From NCBI RefSeq assembly GCF_001483965.1, contig NZ_CP010796.1, forward strand, positions 558,001-622,000: a stretch of DNA of 64,000 nt. The letters are read 5' to 3'. This document shows positions 19,297 through 26,940 of the stretch, piece after piece. Numbering within the stretch: the stretch's first letter is position 1; the number at the start of each line of letters is the position of its first letter. This DNA comes from Carnobacterium sp. CP1. GTDB lineage: Bacteria; Bacillota; Bacilli; Lactobacillales; Carnobacteriaceae. The position numbers and the translations under genes are program-made. The notes below the pieces were generated by a model. That model was not told the origin of the DNA. It made no database searches and saw only the letters and a list, made by a program, of their open reading frames with translations.

Positions 19297-20997
19297 CTAA
19301 ACTTTTAATTTATCAACTAACGTTTTATCCGGTGTTACAAAGACTGTCCGTTGTCCTTCGTAAATCACAAACCCTGGTTTAGCACCATTGGGTTTGCGTA
19401 TTTTTTTAACTTCTACTAAATCCACTGGAACAGAAGCTGAGAGCTGCGATTTCGAGAAATAAGCGGCGATATTAGCAGCTTCCAAAATCGTTGTTTCAGA
19501 AGGATCGTTGCTTTGAATGATCACATGTGAGCCTGGAATGTTTTTAGTATGCAACCAGATATCCGATTTCCTAGCTGTTTTCAAGGTCAATTGATCATTT
19601 TGTAAATTATTTTTTCCAACTAAAATAGAATCGCCATCACTCGATACGTACTTGTCAGGAGCACTAGCTTTTTGCCTTTTTTGTTTTTTCTTCGTTTTCT
19701 TTTTTAAATACCCTTGTTGAATCAATTCTTCTTTGATTTCAGCTATATCTTTAGGCGTTGCAAGTTCTAATTGTGTTGAAACAGAATCCAGATAATCAAT
19801 TTCTTCGTTGGTCAATCGAATTTGTTCGGTAACAAAAATAATCGCATTTTTTAATTTTTGGTATTTCGAAAAATATTTTTGAGCATTCTGAGAAGGAGTA
19901 CTTCTGGGATTTAAAGCAATGGTCATTGGCCGATCCTCATCATAGAAATTCGCTAATGTTGCTTCCGTTTGTCCTTTATGCAGCTCATGCAAGTAAGCAG
20001 TCAATACTTCGCCGCGGATTCGATAATCATCCGCTAATTCTGTTTCTGCCATTGTTTTTTCAAGTTTTTTTAATTTTTTCATATTTCGCTGCAATTCTGT
20101 CTGCACAACATGGATCAAGTCTGCTCCTTGCTGCTGAACACGGTCCTTTTCGGCCTTACTTTGATAATAGTGGTCTAAAAGAGTACTCAATGTTGGGTAA
20201 CTCTCAGATTCTCCATTTAAACTAAGATAAGGGACCGGTGTAAAGAACGTTTTTTTCTTTACTTGTGTTAAAGTTGGCGCAGTTTTCCCCAGTCGAATCG
20301 TTTCAATAAAAGAATGCACAACTTCTGGAAATTTATCCAACTGTTCCTCGCTGCGGTAGACCAGTTCATTGGCTGTATCGGAGCCAAGTCCTTGATAGGC
20401 TTGTTGAAATTTTTTAGCTAACGGAAGATCAACAGGATTTTCAAGCACTTCAATTAGGGCTGAATTAGTCGTTTCAAATGGATTCAATTTGTCTTGGTGA
20501 GGAGGAGTGACATAGGTTGCACCCGGCATCACTGCTCGATACGTATTTTGACTAACAGGAACGTGTTTGATTGTATCCATGATTCGCTGCGTGTCTTGTT
20601 CAACTAAGAATAAATTACTGTGTCGCCCCATCAATTCAACGATGAGCATCATATTTTGAACATCGCCTAATTCATCACGGCTTTTAAATGTAAAGTGAAT
20701 GATTCGATCGTTTCCAACTTGTTGAATATCTTCTAAAACAGCGCCTTCTAAGTGTTTCCGCATCACCATACAAAAATTAGGCGGGGAACTTGGATTTTCA
20801 TATGGAATTTCAGTAAGCTGAATCCGAGCGTAACTAGGATGCGCAGACAGCAACAGCTTATGGTTTTTTCCATTCGCACGTATAACAAGTATAATCTCGT
20901 TTTTATAAGGTTGATGTACTTTGGATACTCGTCCATTGTTGAGCGCATATCTTAACTCGTCAACCATCGCATGGGTAAAGATACCATCAAATGACAT
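19297..20997 (-). CDS. rqcH: RqcH/FbpA NFACT-family ribosome quality control factor
   Basis: Binds obstructed 50S subunits and directs alanine tailing of stalled chains; older annotations call it fibronectin-binding protein. The 566-residue protein has the NFACT-N domain (start MSFDGIFTHAMVDELRYAL, with NFCMVMRKHLEG), a central helical coiled-coil region (about 285-410), a Lys-rich stretch (KKKTKKKQKRQK) and the NFACT-R domain containing DIWLHTKNIPGSHVII. Transcribed alone. Confidence 0.93.
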   Translation of the reverse strand: MSFDGIFTHAMVDELRYALNNGRVSKVHQPYKNEIILVIRANGKNHKLLLSAHPSYARIQLTEIPYENPSSPPNFCMVMRKHLEGAVLEDIQQVGNDRIIHFTFKSRDELGDVQNMMLIVELMGRHSNLFLVEQDTQRIMDTIKHVPVSQNTYRAVMPGATYVTPPHQDKLNPFETTNSALIEVLENPVDLPLAKKFQQAYQGLGSDTANELVYRSEEQLDKFPEVVHSFIETIRLGKTAPTLTQVKKKTFFTPVPYLSLNGESESYPTLSTLLDHYYQSKAEKDRVQQQGADLIHVVQTELQRNMKKLKKLEKTMAETELADDYRIRGEVLTAYLHELHKGQTEATLANFYDEDRPMTIALNPRSTPSQNAQKYFSKYQKLKNAIIFVTEQIRLTNEEIDYLDSVSTQLELATPKDIAEIKEELIQQGYLKKKTKKKQKRQKASAPDKYVSSDGDSILVGKNNLQNDQLTLKTARKSDIWLHTKNIPGSHVIIQSNDPSETTILEAANIAAYFSKSQLSASVPVDLVEVKKIRKPNGAKPGFVIYEGQRTVFVTPDKTLVDKLKV

Positions 20998-21174
20998 GTT
21001 TTTCCCTTCTTTCTTTATAACTGATTGTTTAAATAGCTATTTGCCTTTCTTTTTAAGAAAAAACAAACACAATTCATCCTTTTTATGATCGTGCTTTTAA
21101 TTATAACATTTTTAATAAGAATGTATATGCATCAAGGAAATCACATAGAAATTTATTTTTAATATACAAAACAG

Positions 21175-21204
21175 TTGAAAAAAGTATTTAAAGAAAGGTA
21201 AAAT
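21175..21204 (+). promoter_or_regulatory. probable promoter of the carbonic anhydrase gene
   Basis: TTGAAA (21175-21180) and TAAAAT (21199-21204) with an 18-base spacer; the gene starts about 55 nt downstream behind AAAGGAG. Confidence 0.55.
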
Positions 21205-21259
21205 ACAACTAGTTACTATTTTTTGAAATAGGAAAGTCTAAATTTAAAGGAGAAAATAA

Positions 21260-21955
21260 ATGGATTGGTATTATGAAGGAGAACGAGGACCTGAGCACTG
21301 GAAAGACATCTGCCAAGCTTTCAAAACAGCAGAAGAAGGCAGTTTGCAATCTCCCATTCAATTAAGCGAGAAAGAGGTCACAGACAAAATCAGTCAACAG
21401 TCGTTAACGATTCGTTACCATACGACACGTTTTGAGACTTCTTTTTTTAACCATACAGTACATTTGAGACCATTATCAGGGGGAGAGTTGAACTCGATTT
21501 TTTTTAATCACAAAAGATACATATTAGAGGATCTGCACTTTCACTTACCTAGTGAGCATGAAATCAACCATGAGTCTTTTCCATTAGAATTGCATTTGGT
21601 TCATCGTTCAAGAGAAAATGAATTACTCGTTTTAGGAATTACTGTCCTTCCAAACAAAGAGCCGGCAAATCCTGAAATGGCTCGTATGGATAGCCTAGCC
21701 TTAAACCCAAGAATTTCTGGGAGAGGGCTAGAAGTCCCCATAGATTTAGCTAATATTTTACCGGCCAAACAACAATTTTTTCATTATAGCGGGTCATTGA
21801 CGACACCGCCTACTTCTGGACCCGTTGATTGGATCGTTTTTCGACATCAAGCTTATATGCGCAAAGGTCTATTGCAAGCTTTCAAAGAGAACGTTGGTAA
21901 AACCAACCGTCCGCTGCAGCCTGCAGCTAATCGGCCTATTTTCTTATCTAAATAA
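21260..21955 (+). CDS. alpha-class carbonic anhydrase without signal peptide
   Basis: Interconverts CO2 and bicarbonate. The 231-residue protein starts directly in the domain (YYEGERGPEHW, LQSPIQL). The zinc ligands are visible in LHFHLPSEH (two His, about 93 and 95) and ELHLVH (third His). SGSLTTPPTSGPVDWIVF completes the active site. There is no signal sequence, whereas most bacterial alpha enzymes are exported, so a cytoplasmic location is inferred. AAAGGAG precedes the ATG. Confidence 0.92.
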   Translation: MDWYYEGERGPEHWKDICQAFKTAEEGSLQSPIQLSEKEVTDKISQQSLTIRYHTTRFETSFFNHTVHLRPLSGGELNSIFFNHKRYILEDLHFHLPSEHEINHESFPLELHLVHRSRENELLVLGITVLPNKEPANPEMARMDSLALNPRISGRGLEVPIDLANILPAKQQFFHYSGSLTTPPTSGPVDWIVFRHQAYMRKGLLQAFKENVGKTNRPLQPAANRPIFLSK

Positions 21956-21989
21956 AATCAGTCCCTTTTAAAGAAAATAACGATTTGGC

Positions 21990-22018
21990 TTGACACTTAT
22001 GAAAGCAACTAGTAAGAT
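21990..22018 (+). promoter_or_regulatory. promoter of the trpXYZ-type operon
   Basis: Consensus TTGACA (21990-21995) and TAAGAT (22013-22018) with 17 bases between. It starts a leader of about 415 nt. Confidence 0.75.
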
Positions 22019-22059
22019 AAATCTAATAAGTTTTTAATCAACCAATAGGAGTGTTTGCC

Positions 22060-22122
22060 ATGAATCCATTTTTACCTATCGCTATGAACTTAAATAATCG
22101 TTGGCAAAGCCAAGATAGATAG
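22060..22122 (+). CDS. leader peptide 1, 20 codons with one Trp codon
   Basis: A short ORF starting eight nt after AGGAG (22047-22051). The C-terminal part reads NLNNRWQSQDR, with Trp at codon 15. The Trp codon lies in a tight hairpin TTGGC-AAA-GCCAA (22101-22113). The next gene encodes a TrpX-type binding protein. The position, right after a promoter and before an attenuator, is that of a regulatory leader peptide. That it senses tryptophan is inferred. Confidence 0.7.
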   Translation: MNPFLPIAMNLNNRWQSQDR

Positions 22123-22147
22123 GTTGATTTATGAAGCTTCTTCATAG

Positions 22148-22300
22148 GTACAACCTTCAGGAAAGTTCTGAACTTGTATCTATGTTGGTTTATTTGAACA
22201 CACGTGAAAACGACCCACATAGAGTAAGACGTTTATTCTATGTGGAGTTGTTTAATATAAACAGCTACCACAAGTACTTTTGTGTAGCTGTTTATTTTTT
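22148..22300 (+). promoter_or_regulatory. transcription attenuator with competing hairpins upstream of trpX
   Basis: Four pairings are mutually exclusive in part. A: 22179-22189 with 22213-22223. B: 22215-22227 with 22233-22245. C (antiterminator): 22242-22254 with 22258-22271, 13 pairs, one bulge, loop ATA. T (terminator): 22257-22273 with 22280-22295, then seven T. A excludes B, B shares GTGG with C, and C shares its 3' arm with T. No T-box motif is present. Confidence 0.75.
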
Positions 22301-22344
22301 TACCATCATTATTTAAAATAATAGAGATAAAGGAGCAAAATAAG

Positions 22345-22398
22345 ATGTCTTTTCTTTTTATGAAACGATGGCAGTACTTGGAGAAAACAATTCAATAG
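22345..22398 (+). CDS. leader peptide 2, 17 codons, also with Arg-Trp-Gln
   Basis: A short ORF lying between the terminator and trpX, nine nt after AAAGGAG. It reads MSFLFMKRWQYLEKTIQ. Its RWQ triplet repeats that of leader peptide 1. It ends 41 nt before the trpX start, so it could control trpX translation or reinitiation. Function is inferred from position and the shared motif. Confidence 0.55.
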   Translation: MSFLFMKRWQYLEKTIQ

Positions 22399-22439
22399 GA
22401 ACGAAAGATTCTTTAACTACTTACTTTGGAGGAAAAAAT

Positions 22440-23426
22440 ATGAAAAAAATGATTGGGTTTATCAGTGTGTTAGCACTAATTTTAACGTTTGCATTTTTTA
22501 CGAACCAAACTAAAACAAACACAGCAACAAAAAAAGATTTGCCTATAGTAGGCGTCTTACAACTAACCAGCCATCCTGCGCTAGATTTGATTTATGAAGG
22601 TATTATCGATGCTCTAAACGAAGAAGGATTCATCGACGGAGAAACCATGACATTGGACTTTCAAAACGCTCAAGGCGACCAAAGCAATTTAAATTCTATG
22701 AGCGCTCGTTTCGTGAGTCGGAATACGGCAGTTATGGTGGGCATCGCCACCCCAGCTGCTCAAGCGCTAGCTAATAGTTCTCAAGAGATTCCAATTATTT
22801 TAGGAGCTGTCAGCAATCCTGAAGAAGCTGGGTTGGTTGCCAACAATGAAAAACCTGGTGGAAATATTACGGGTGTTAGTGATTTAACTCCAATTAAAGA
22901 ACAGTTTGAATTGATCAAGGAACTTTTGCCAGAAGCAAAAAAGATTGGCATTCTTTATTCATCCAGTGAAGACAATTCTATCGTTCAAGCTAAACAAGCT
23001 GCTGAAATTGCTACCGCTATGGGGTATGAAACAACTACTTTAACCGTTTCATCAACGAATGATGTGTCACAAGTTAGTTCTTCATTGGCCAGCCAAGTAG
23101 ATGCTATTTGGGTTCCAACAGATAATACTGTAGCCAGTGCTATGAATACCTTGATTGCAGCAACTGATGCTAACCACATACCGGTATTTCCAGCCGTAGA
23201 TACAATGGTAGAAGAAGGTGGACTAGCAACGATCGGTTTAAACCAATACGAATTAGGAAAATTAACGGGTCAAATGACAGCAGCTGTTCTTAAAGGCGAA
23301 AGCGATCCGGCAACAACGCCTGTGCAATACCTTGAGCAAGGAGAAATTATACTCAATGAAGAAAAAGCAAAGGAATTAGGGATTTCTATCCCGCAAACCT
23401 TGTTAGACCAAATGGCAAATCAATAA
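22440..23426 (+). CDS. trpX: TrpX-type ABC transporter substrate-binding protein
   Basis: Binds the ligand outside the membrane and delivers it to the permease. The ATG at 22440 is chosen because TTTGGAGG lies 7 nt upstream; a frame extension to 22368 has no ribosome site. The 328 residues begin with a signal sequence (KKMIGFISVLALILTFAFF) without a clear lipobox Cys, followed by PIVGVLQLTSHPALDLIYEG and GNITGVSDLTP, typical of the COG2984 family. Family members are predicted to carry tryptophan or tyrosine in Firmicutes. Followed by permease and ATPase genes. Confidence 0.85.
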   Translation: MKKMIGFISVLALILTFAFFTNQTKTNTATKKDLPIVGVLQLTSHPALDLIYEGIIDALNEEGFIDGETMTLDFQNAQGDQSNLNSMSARFVSRNTAVMVGIATPAAQALANSSQEIPIILGAVSNPEEAGLVANNEKPGGNITGVSDLTPIKEQFELIKELLPEAKKIGILYSSSEDNSIVQAKQAAEIATAMGYETTTLTVSSTNDVSQVSSSLASQVDAIWVPTDNTVASAMNTLIAATDANHIPVFPAVDTMVEEGGLATIGLNQYELGKLTGQMTAAVLKGESDPATTPVQYLEQGEIILNEEKAKELGISIPQTLLDQMANQ

Positions 23427-23458
23427 TTTAACTATATCTAAGAGAGTAGGTCATATCG

Positions 23459-24349
23459 ATGGATTTAATTGTAACAGCAACAGCACAAGGTTTGTTATGG
23501 GGAATAATGGCTTTAGGCATTTTTATCACTTATCGGATTCTAGATTTACCGGATATGACAGCAGAAGGGTCTTTTCCTTTAGGAGCTGCTGTTTGTGCCC
23601 GATTGATCCTTTCAGGCGTTCATCCGCTGCTAGCAGCACTAGCAGCTTTTATTATTGGAGCTCTCGCGGGGTTCATTACTGGTTTTTTGATCACTAAAGC
23701 CAACATGCCAGGTCTATTAGCCGGTATTCTGACTATGACAGGACTTTATTCCATTAATTTACGCATAATGAACCGGGCGAATTTAAGCTTATTAGGCAAA
23801 CAAAAAATAACGGACTTATTAAGTCGATACAACTTGCCGCCTCAGTTTGATACAATCTTTATGGGCATCCTTCTAACGGTCTTGATTATCACTGCACTAG
23901 TCCTTTTCTTTAAAACCGAACTAGGCCAAGCGGTGATTGCTACTGGAGATAACGAAAAAATGGCACGTTCATTAGGAATATCGACTAACCGTACAAAAAT
24001 ATTGGGTTTAATGTTGTCAAACGGAATCGTTGCTGCAGCAGGAGCTTTGATTGCACAAGACAATGGTTATGCAGATATTAGTATGGGGATTGGTACCATT
24101 GTTATCGGATTGGCTTCCGTTATCATTGGAGAGGTCATCTTCGGGAACTTATCTTTTGCCAATCGTTTGATTTGTGTGATTTTAGGCGCTATTATTTATC
24201 GCTTCATCATTATGTTTGTCTTGCTAGTAGGTCTACAACCAAACGATTTAAAACTGATTTCCGCCATTATTTTAGCTTTCTGTTTAGCTTTACCAAGTTT
24301 AAGAAACAAACTGAATTTAAACTTTTTCAATAAAAAGGAGGTTCTTTAA
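23459..24349 (+). CDS. trpY: ABC transporter permease, TrpY type
   Basis: A 296-residue membrane protein with about eight to nine hydrophobic segments, in the branched-chain-type permease group (COG4120). It has TYRILDLPDMTAEGSFPLGAA near the N-terminus and GDNEKMARSLGI in the cytoplasmic coupling loop. It lies 32 nt after the binding protein and is directly joined to the ATPase gene. Substrate follows from the family (aromatic amino acid) and is not proven here. Confidence 0.85.
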   Translation: MDLIVTATAQGLLWGIMALGIFITYRILDLPDMTAEGSFPLGAAVCARLILSGVHPLLAALAAFIIGALAGFITGFLITKANMPGLLAGILTMTGLYSINLRIMNRANLSLLGKQKITDLLSRYNLPPQFDTIFMGILLTVLIITALVLFFKTELGQAVIATGDNEKMARSLGISTNRTKILGLMLSNGIVAAAGALIAQDNGYADISMGIGTIVIGLASVIIGEVIFGNLSFANRLICVILGAIIYRFIIMFVLLVGLQPNDLKLISAIILAFCLALPSLRNKLNLNFFNKKEVL

Positions 24350-25159
24350 ATGACAACGCCCGCAGTCTTATCGCTTCAAAATATCACTAAAACATTTTAT
24401 CCTGGAACAGCTAACCAAAACCAAGTTTTAAAAGGGCTAAATCTAGAAGTCCAACAAGGCGATTTTATAACGATCATTGGTGGAAACGGTGCTGGGAAAT
24501 CAACTATGTTGAATAGTATTTCAGGAAACTTTTTAATTGATCAAGGTTCCATTAAAATCGAAGGCAAAGAGATCACTAAATTAAAAGAAGAACAACGCGC
24601 AGGAATGATCGGGCGGGTATTTCAAGATCCCTTGATGGGGACTGCGCCGCGTATGACGGTTAGCGAAAATTTGTCCATCGCTTATCGGCGCGGAAAGAGA
24701 AGAACGCTACGAAAAGGCAGCTCTCTAAAAGAAAGAGAGTTCTTCAAAGAAATTCTATCTAAATTGGGATTGGGTTTGGAAAATCGTTTGGACAGTGAAA
24801 TGGGATTATTATCTGGTGGACAGCGTCAGGCTATAGCATTACTAATGGCTACTATGAAAAAACCAGAGTTGTTGTTATTGGACGAACATACTGCAGCGCT
24901 CGATCCTAAAACAGCAAAAATTGTTTTAGATTTGACAAATAAGCGGATTTCCGAAGAGCATCTAACGGCATTGATGATCACCCACAATATGCAAGATGCT
25001 TTAAATTATGGCAATCGTTTAATTATGTTGGATCAAGGAAAAGTAGTCGTGGATGTCAAAGGTGAAGAAAAAAACAATTTAACTGTCGCTACAGTTTTAA
25101 ATTTATTCCAAGTTTCAACAGAAGAAAGTGCTCTTTCAGATGAAATGATACTGGGGTAA
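24350..25159 (+). CDS. trpZ: ABC transporter ATP-binding protein, TrpZ type
   Basis: A 269-residue ATPase with Walker A GGNGAGKST (about 45-53), signature LLSGGQRQA (about 157), Walker B LLLLDEHTAAL and the switch His in MITHN. The DEHTAALD form is characteristic of COG1101. AAAAGGAGG precedes the ATG, which follows the permease stop without a gap. Completes the trpXYZ-type importer; a terminator follows at 25229-25280. Confidence 0.88.
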   Translation: MTTPAVLSLQNITKTFYPGTANQNQVLKGLNLEVQQGDFITIIGGNGAGKSTMLNSISGNFLIDQGSIKIEGKEITKLKEEQRAGMIGRVFQDPLMGTAPRMTVSENLSIAYRRGKRRTLRKGSSLKEREFFKEILSKLGLGLENRLDSEMGLLSGGQRQAIALLMATMKKPELLLLDEHTAALDPKTAKIVLDLTNKRISEEHLTALMITHNMQDALNYGNRLIMLDQGKVVVDVKGEEKNNLTVATVLNLFQVSTEESALSDEMILG

Positions 25160-25228
25160 AAAAATAACAGGATAGAATCAATAAGCAGAAAAAAATAAAT
25201 GTAGTGTTTTTTAATCATTTTCATGAAA

Positions 25229-25280
25229 AGAAACAATAGCTTTTGTCTCTAAAAAAGACGAAGGCTATTGTTCTTTTTTA
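25229..25280 (+). terminator. terminator of the trpXYZ-type operon
   Basis: AACAATAGC pairs with GCTATTGTT around a 28-base internal segment and is followed by CTTTTTTAG. A smaller hairpin with AAAGCT/AGCTTTTTT follows at 25347-25378. Confidence 0.7.
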
Positions 25281-25383
25281 GTTTTCTTTCTCATTAGAAT
25301 GCTCATACAAAAAAGCATAAAAAAGAATAAATAAAATGTCTAATTAAAAGCTTTCCCTTGTAATAGAGAGCTTTTTTCGTTAT

Positions 25384-25422
25384 AGTTGTATTGTGCAACT
25401 GTATAAGTTGCACAATACAACT
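25384..25422. promoter_or_regulatory. long perfect palindrome, probable MarR operator
   Basis: Arms of 17 bases, AGTTGTATTGTGCAACT and its exact complement, flank GTATA. The palindrome sits 25 nt before the MarR-family start codon and overlaps where the promoter must be. Autoregulation by the MarR protein is the natural reading. Confidence 0.75.
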
Positions 25423-25446
25423 AGTTTGTTTTAAAGGAGTTCTTTT

Positions 25447-25881
25447 ATGGCTGACTCTATTTCTGTACATGAATTGATGGGAGAGCTCAATCTCTTCCAG
25501 CATAAATATGCTTCCATTGAGCAGTCGATGCTCAAAAAAAACCAGCTTAACCGTTCTGCTTTTTTTATTATGCAACAGCTTATTGAACAACCACTAACGC
25601 TAACAGAATTGGTTCATATCACTTCATTAAATAAATCTACTTTAAGCAGGCAAGTAAATGACTTAGCCGAAAAAGGATGGGTTACAAAAACGCCCGAAAA
25701 AGACAAGCGGTTCATTCAGTTGATGCTTTCAAAAGAAGCTAAACAAAAAGTTCATACCGTTCAATTTGAAATCGAACATCAATTGACCCAAGTTTTCAGT
25801 TCTTGGCCAGATGAAGAAAAACAATTATTGATTATTTTGATTAGGCGTATCAATCGAAAAATTGAATTAGTGGTAAACTAA
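25447..25881 (+). CDS. MarR-family transcriptional regulator
   Basis: A 144-residue winged-helix protein. The recognition region is TLTELVHITSLNKSTLSRQVNDLAEKGWV (about 52-80) followed by the wing KTPEKDKRFIQLMLS. MarR dimers bind palindromic operators and release on ligand or oxidant binding; the perfect palindrome just upstream suits this. AAAGGAG precedes the ATG. It may also control the unknown gene 43 nt downstream. Confidence 0.9.
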   Translation: MADSISVHELMGELNLFQHKYASIEQSMLKKNQLNRSAFFIMQQLIEQPLTLTELVHITSLNKSTLSRQVNDLAEKGWVTKTPEKDKRFIQLMLSKEAKQKVHTVQFEIEHQLTQVFSSWPDEEKQLLIILIRRINRKIELVVN

Positions 25882-25924
25882 TGAAAAATAATTTAAAAAA
25901 AGTAAGAAGACAGGAGGATAAAGC

Positions 25925-26239
25925 ATGGATGAAAAAACGTTAGCAAACCTTCCCAAAGAAGAACTGGTCCAATTGATCATGGAACAAAGTTCCGCTTTAA
26001 GTTTAAACGAAAAGCAATTAGAAAGCGAAATAGAAGAAAACCGTTTCTTTAAAAGCTTAGGTTTTGTCGAAGGGTATCAAGACTACAGCGAGTACTTCAT
26101 TTCATTTTTTGAAGACGAAAGTGAGGGAACAGCCAAAAAAGGCAGTATCTTCTTAGGACTCTTTAATGATTTTGTGCAAGATTATGGAACAGATGCTGTT
26201 TTAAATTTATTAGATCATTATATTGAAGACCATATTTGA
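25925..26239 (+). CDS. small acidic protein of unknown function in the MarR unit
   Basis: A 104-residue acidic, probably all-helical cytosolic protein. The first half reads as a Glu-rich helix or short coiled coil (LVQLIMEQSSALSLNEKQLE), the second contains FFKSLGFVEGYQDYSEYF and LLDHYIEDHI. AGGAGG stands upstream of the ATG. I do not recognise the family. The position after marR suggests co-transcription and shared control. Confidence 0.75.
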   Translation: MDEKTLANLPKEELVQLIMEQSSALSLNEKQLESEIEENRFFKSLGFVEGYQDYSEYFISFFEDESEGTAKKGSIFLGLFNDFVQDYGTDAVLNLLDHYIEDHI

Positions 26240-26318
26240 TCCAAATAAGCTTGATAGGTTTACAGACCTATCCTTTAATTGATACACTTACAGTATAATA
26301 AAGAATGGGGAGACGTTT

Positions 26319-26849
26319 ATGACTTTAAAAAATAAAAGAATATTGGCTCTTGTCAGCGATGATTTTGAAGATTTAGAATTATGGTACCCTGTTTACCGGT
26401 TAAGAGAAGCAGGCGCAACGGTTGATTTAGTTGGTGAGAAAGCTAAGACCGTTTATACTGGAAAATATGGAGTTCCAGCAACATCTGATTATAGTTTTGA
26501 TGAAATAAAAAAAGAAGAATATGATGGAATCTTGGTTCCTGGCGGTTGGTCCCCTGACAAACTAAGACGTTATCCCGCTGTTCTTGACTTCGTTCGTTAT
26601 TTTGATCAAGAAAAGAAACCTATTGGCCAAATTTGTCACGCTGGCTGGGTATTGATTTCTGCTGGCATCTTAGATGGTGTCAATGTTACGAGTACACCAG
26701 GAATCAAAGATGATATGACGAATGCAGGTGCTACATGGCATGATGTTCCGGCAATTACAGATGGACACATCATTTCGAGTCGTAGACCGCCTGATCTTCC
26801 AGAGTACATGCAACAGTATATTGCGGCTTTTGAGAGCGGTACAAAGTAA
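26319..26849 (+). CDS. DJ-1/PfpI-family protein
   Basis: A 176-residue member of the class I glutamine amidotransferase-like superfamily, group DJ-1/PfpI (peptidase, chaperone or deglycase activities reported in relatives). The nucleophile elbow is GQICHAGW (Cys about 108), the acidic partner lies in DDFEDLELWYP near the N-terminus, and GVLVPGGW-like sequence ILVPGGWSPDKLR is present. The ICHAGW form differs slightly from ICHGPW/ICHGPQ of typical PfpI. Single gene with its own GGGGAG ribosome site. Confidence 0.88.
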   Translation: MTLKNKRILALVSDDFEDLELWYPVYRLREAGATVDLVGEKAKTVYTGKYGVPATSDYSFDEIKKEEYDGILVPGGWSPDKLRRYPAVLDFVRYFDQEKKPIGQICHAGWVLISAGILDGVNVTSTPGIKDDMTNAGATWHDVPAITDGHIISSRRPPDLPEYMQQYIAAFESGTK

Positions 26850-26940
26850 ATGAGTTCGAAGCAACAATCATTCAGTATGGTTGTTGCTTTTTTTATCTGC
26901 TTCACACGATTAAACAAGGATATAAAGGGGGACAAGGACG

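Noticed and set aside
22050-22300. T-box riboswitch in front of trpX
   Set aside because: I looked for the conserved T-box sequence (AGGGTGGNACCGCG-like) and specifier-loop context and found none. The leader fits leader-peptide attenuation better.
22368-22439. N-terminal extension of trpX starting at 22368
   Set aside because: It has no ribosome site and overlaps the second leader ORF in another frame, while GGAGG and a signal sequence support the ATG at 22440.
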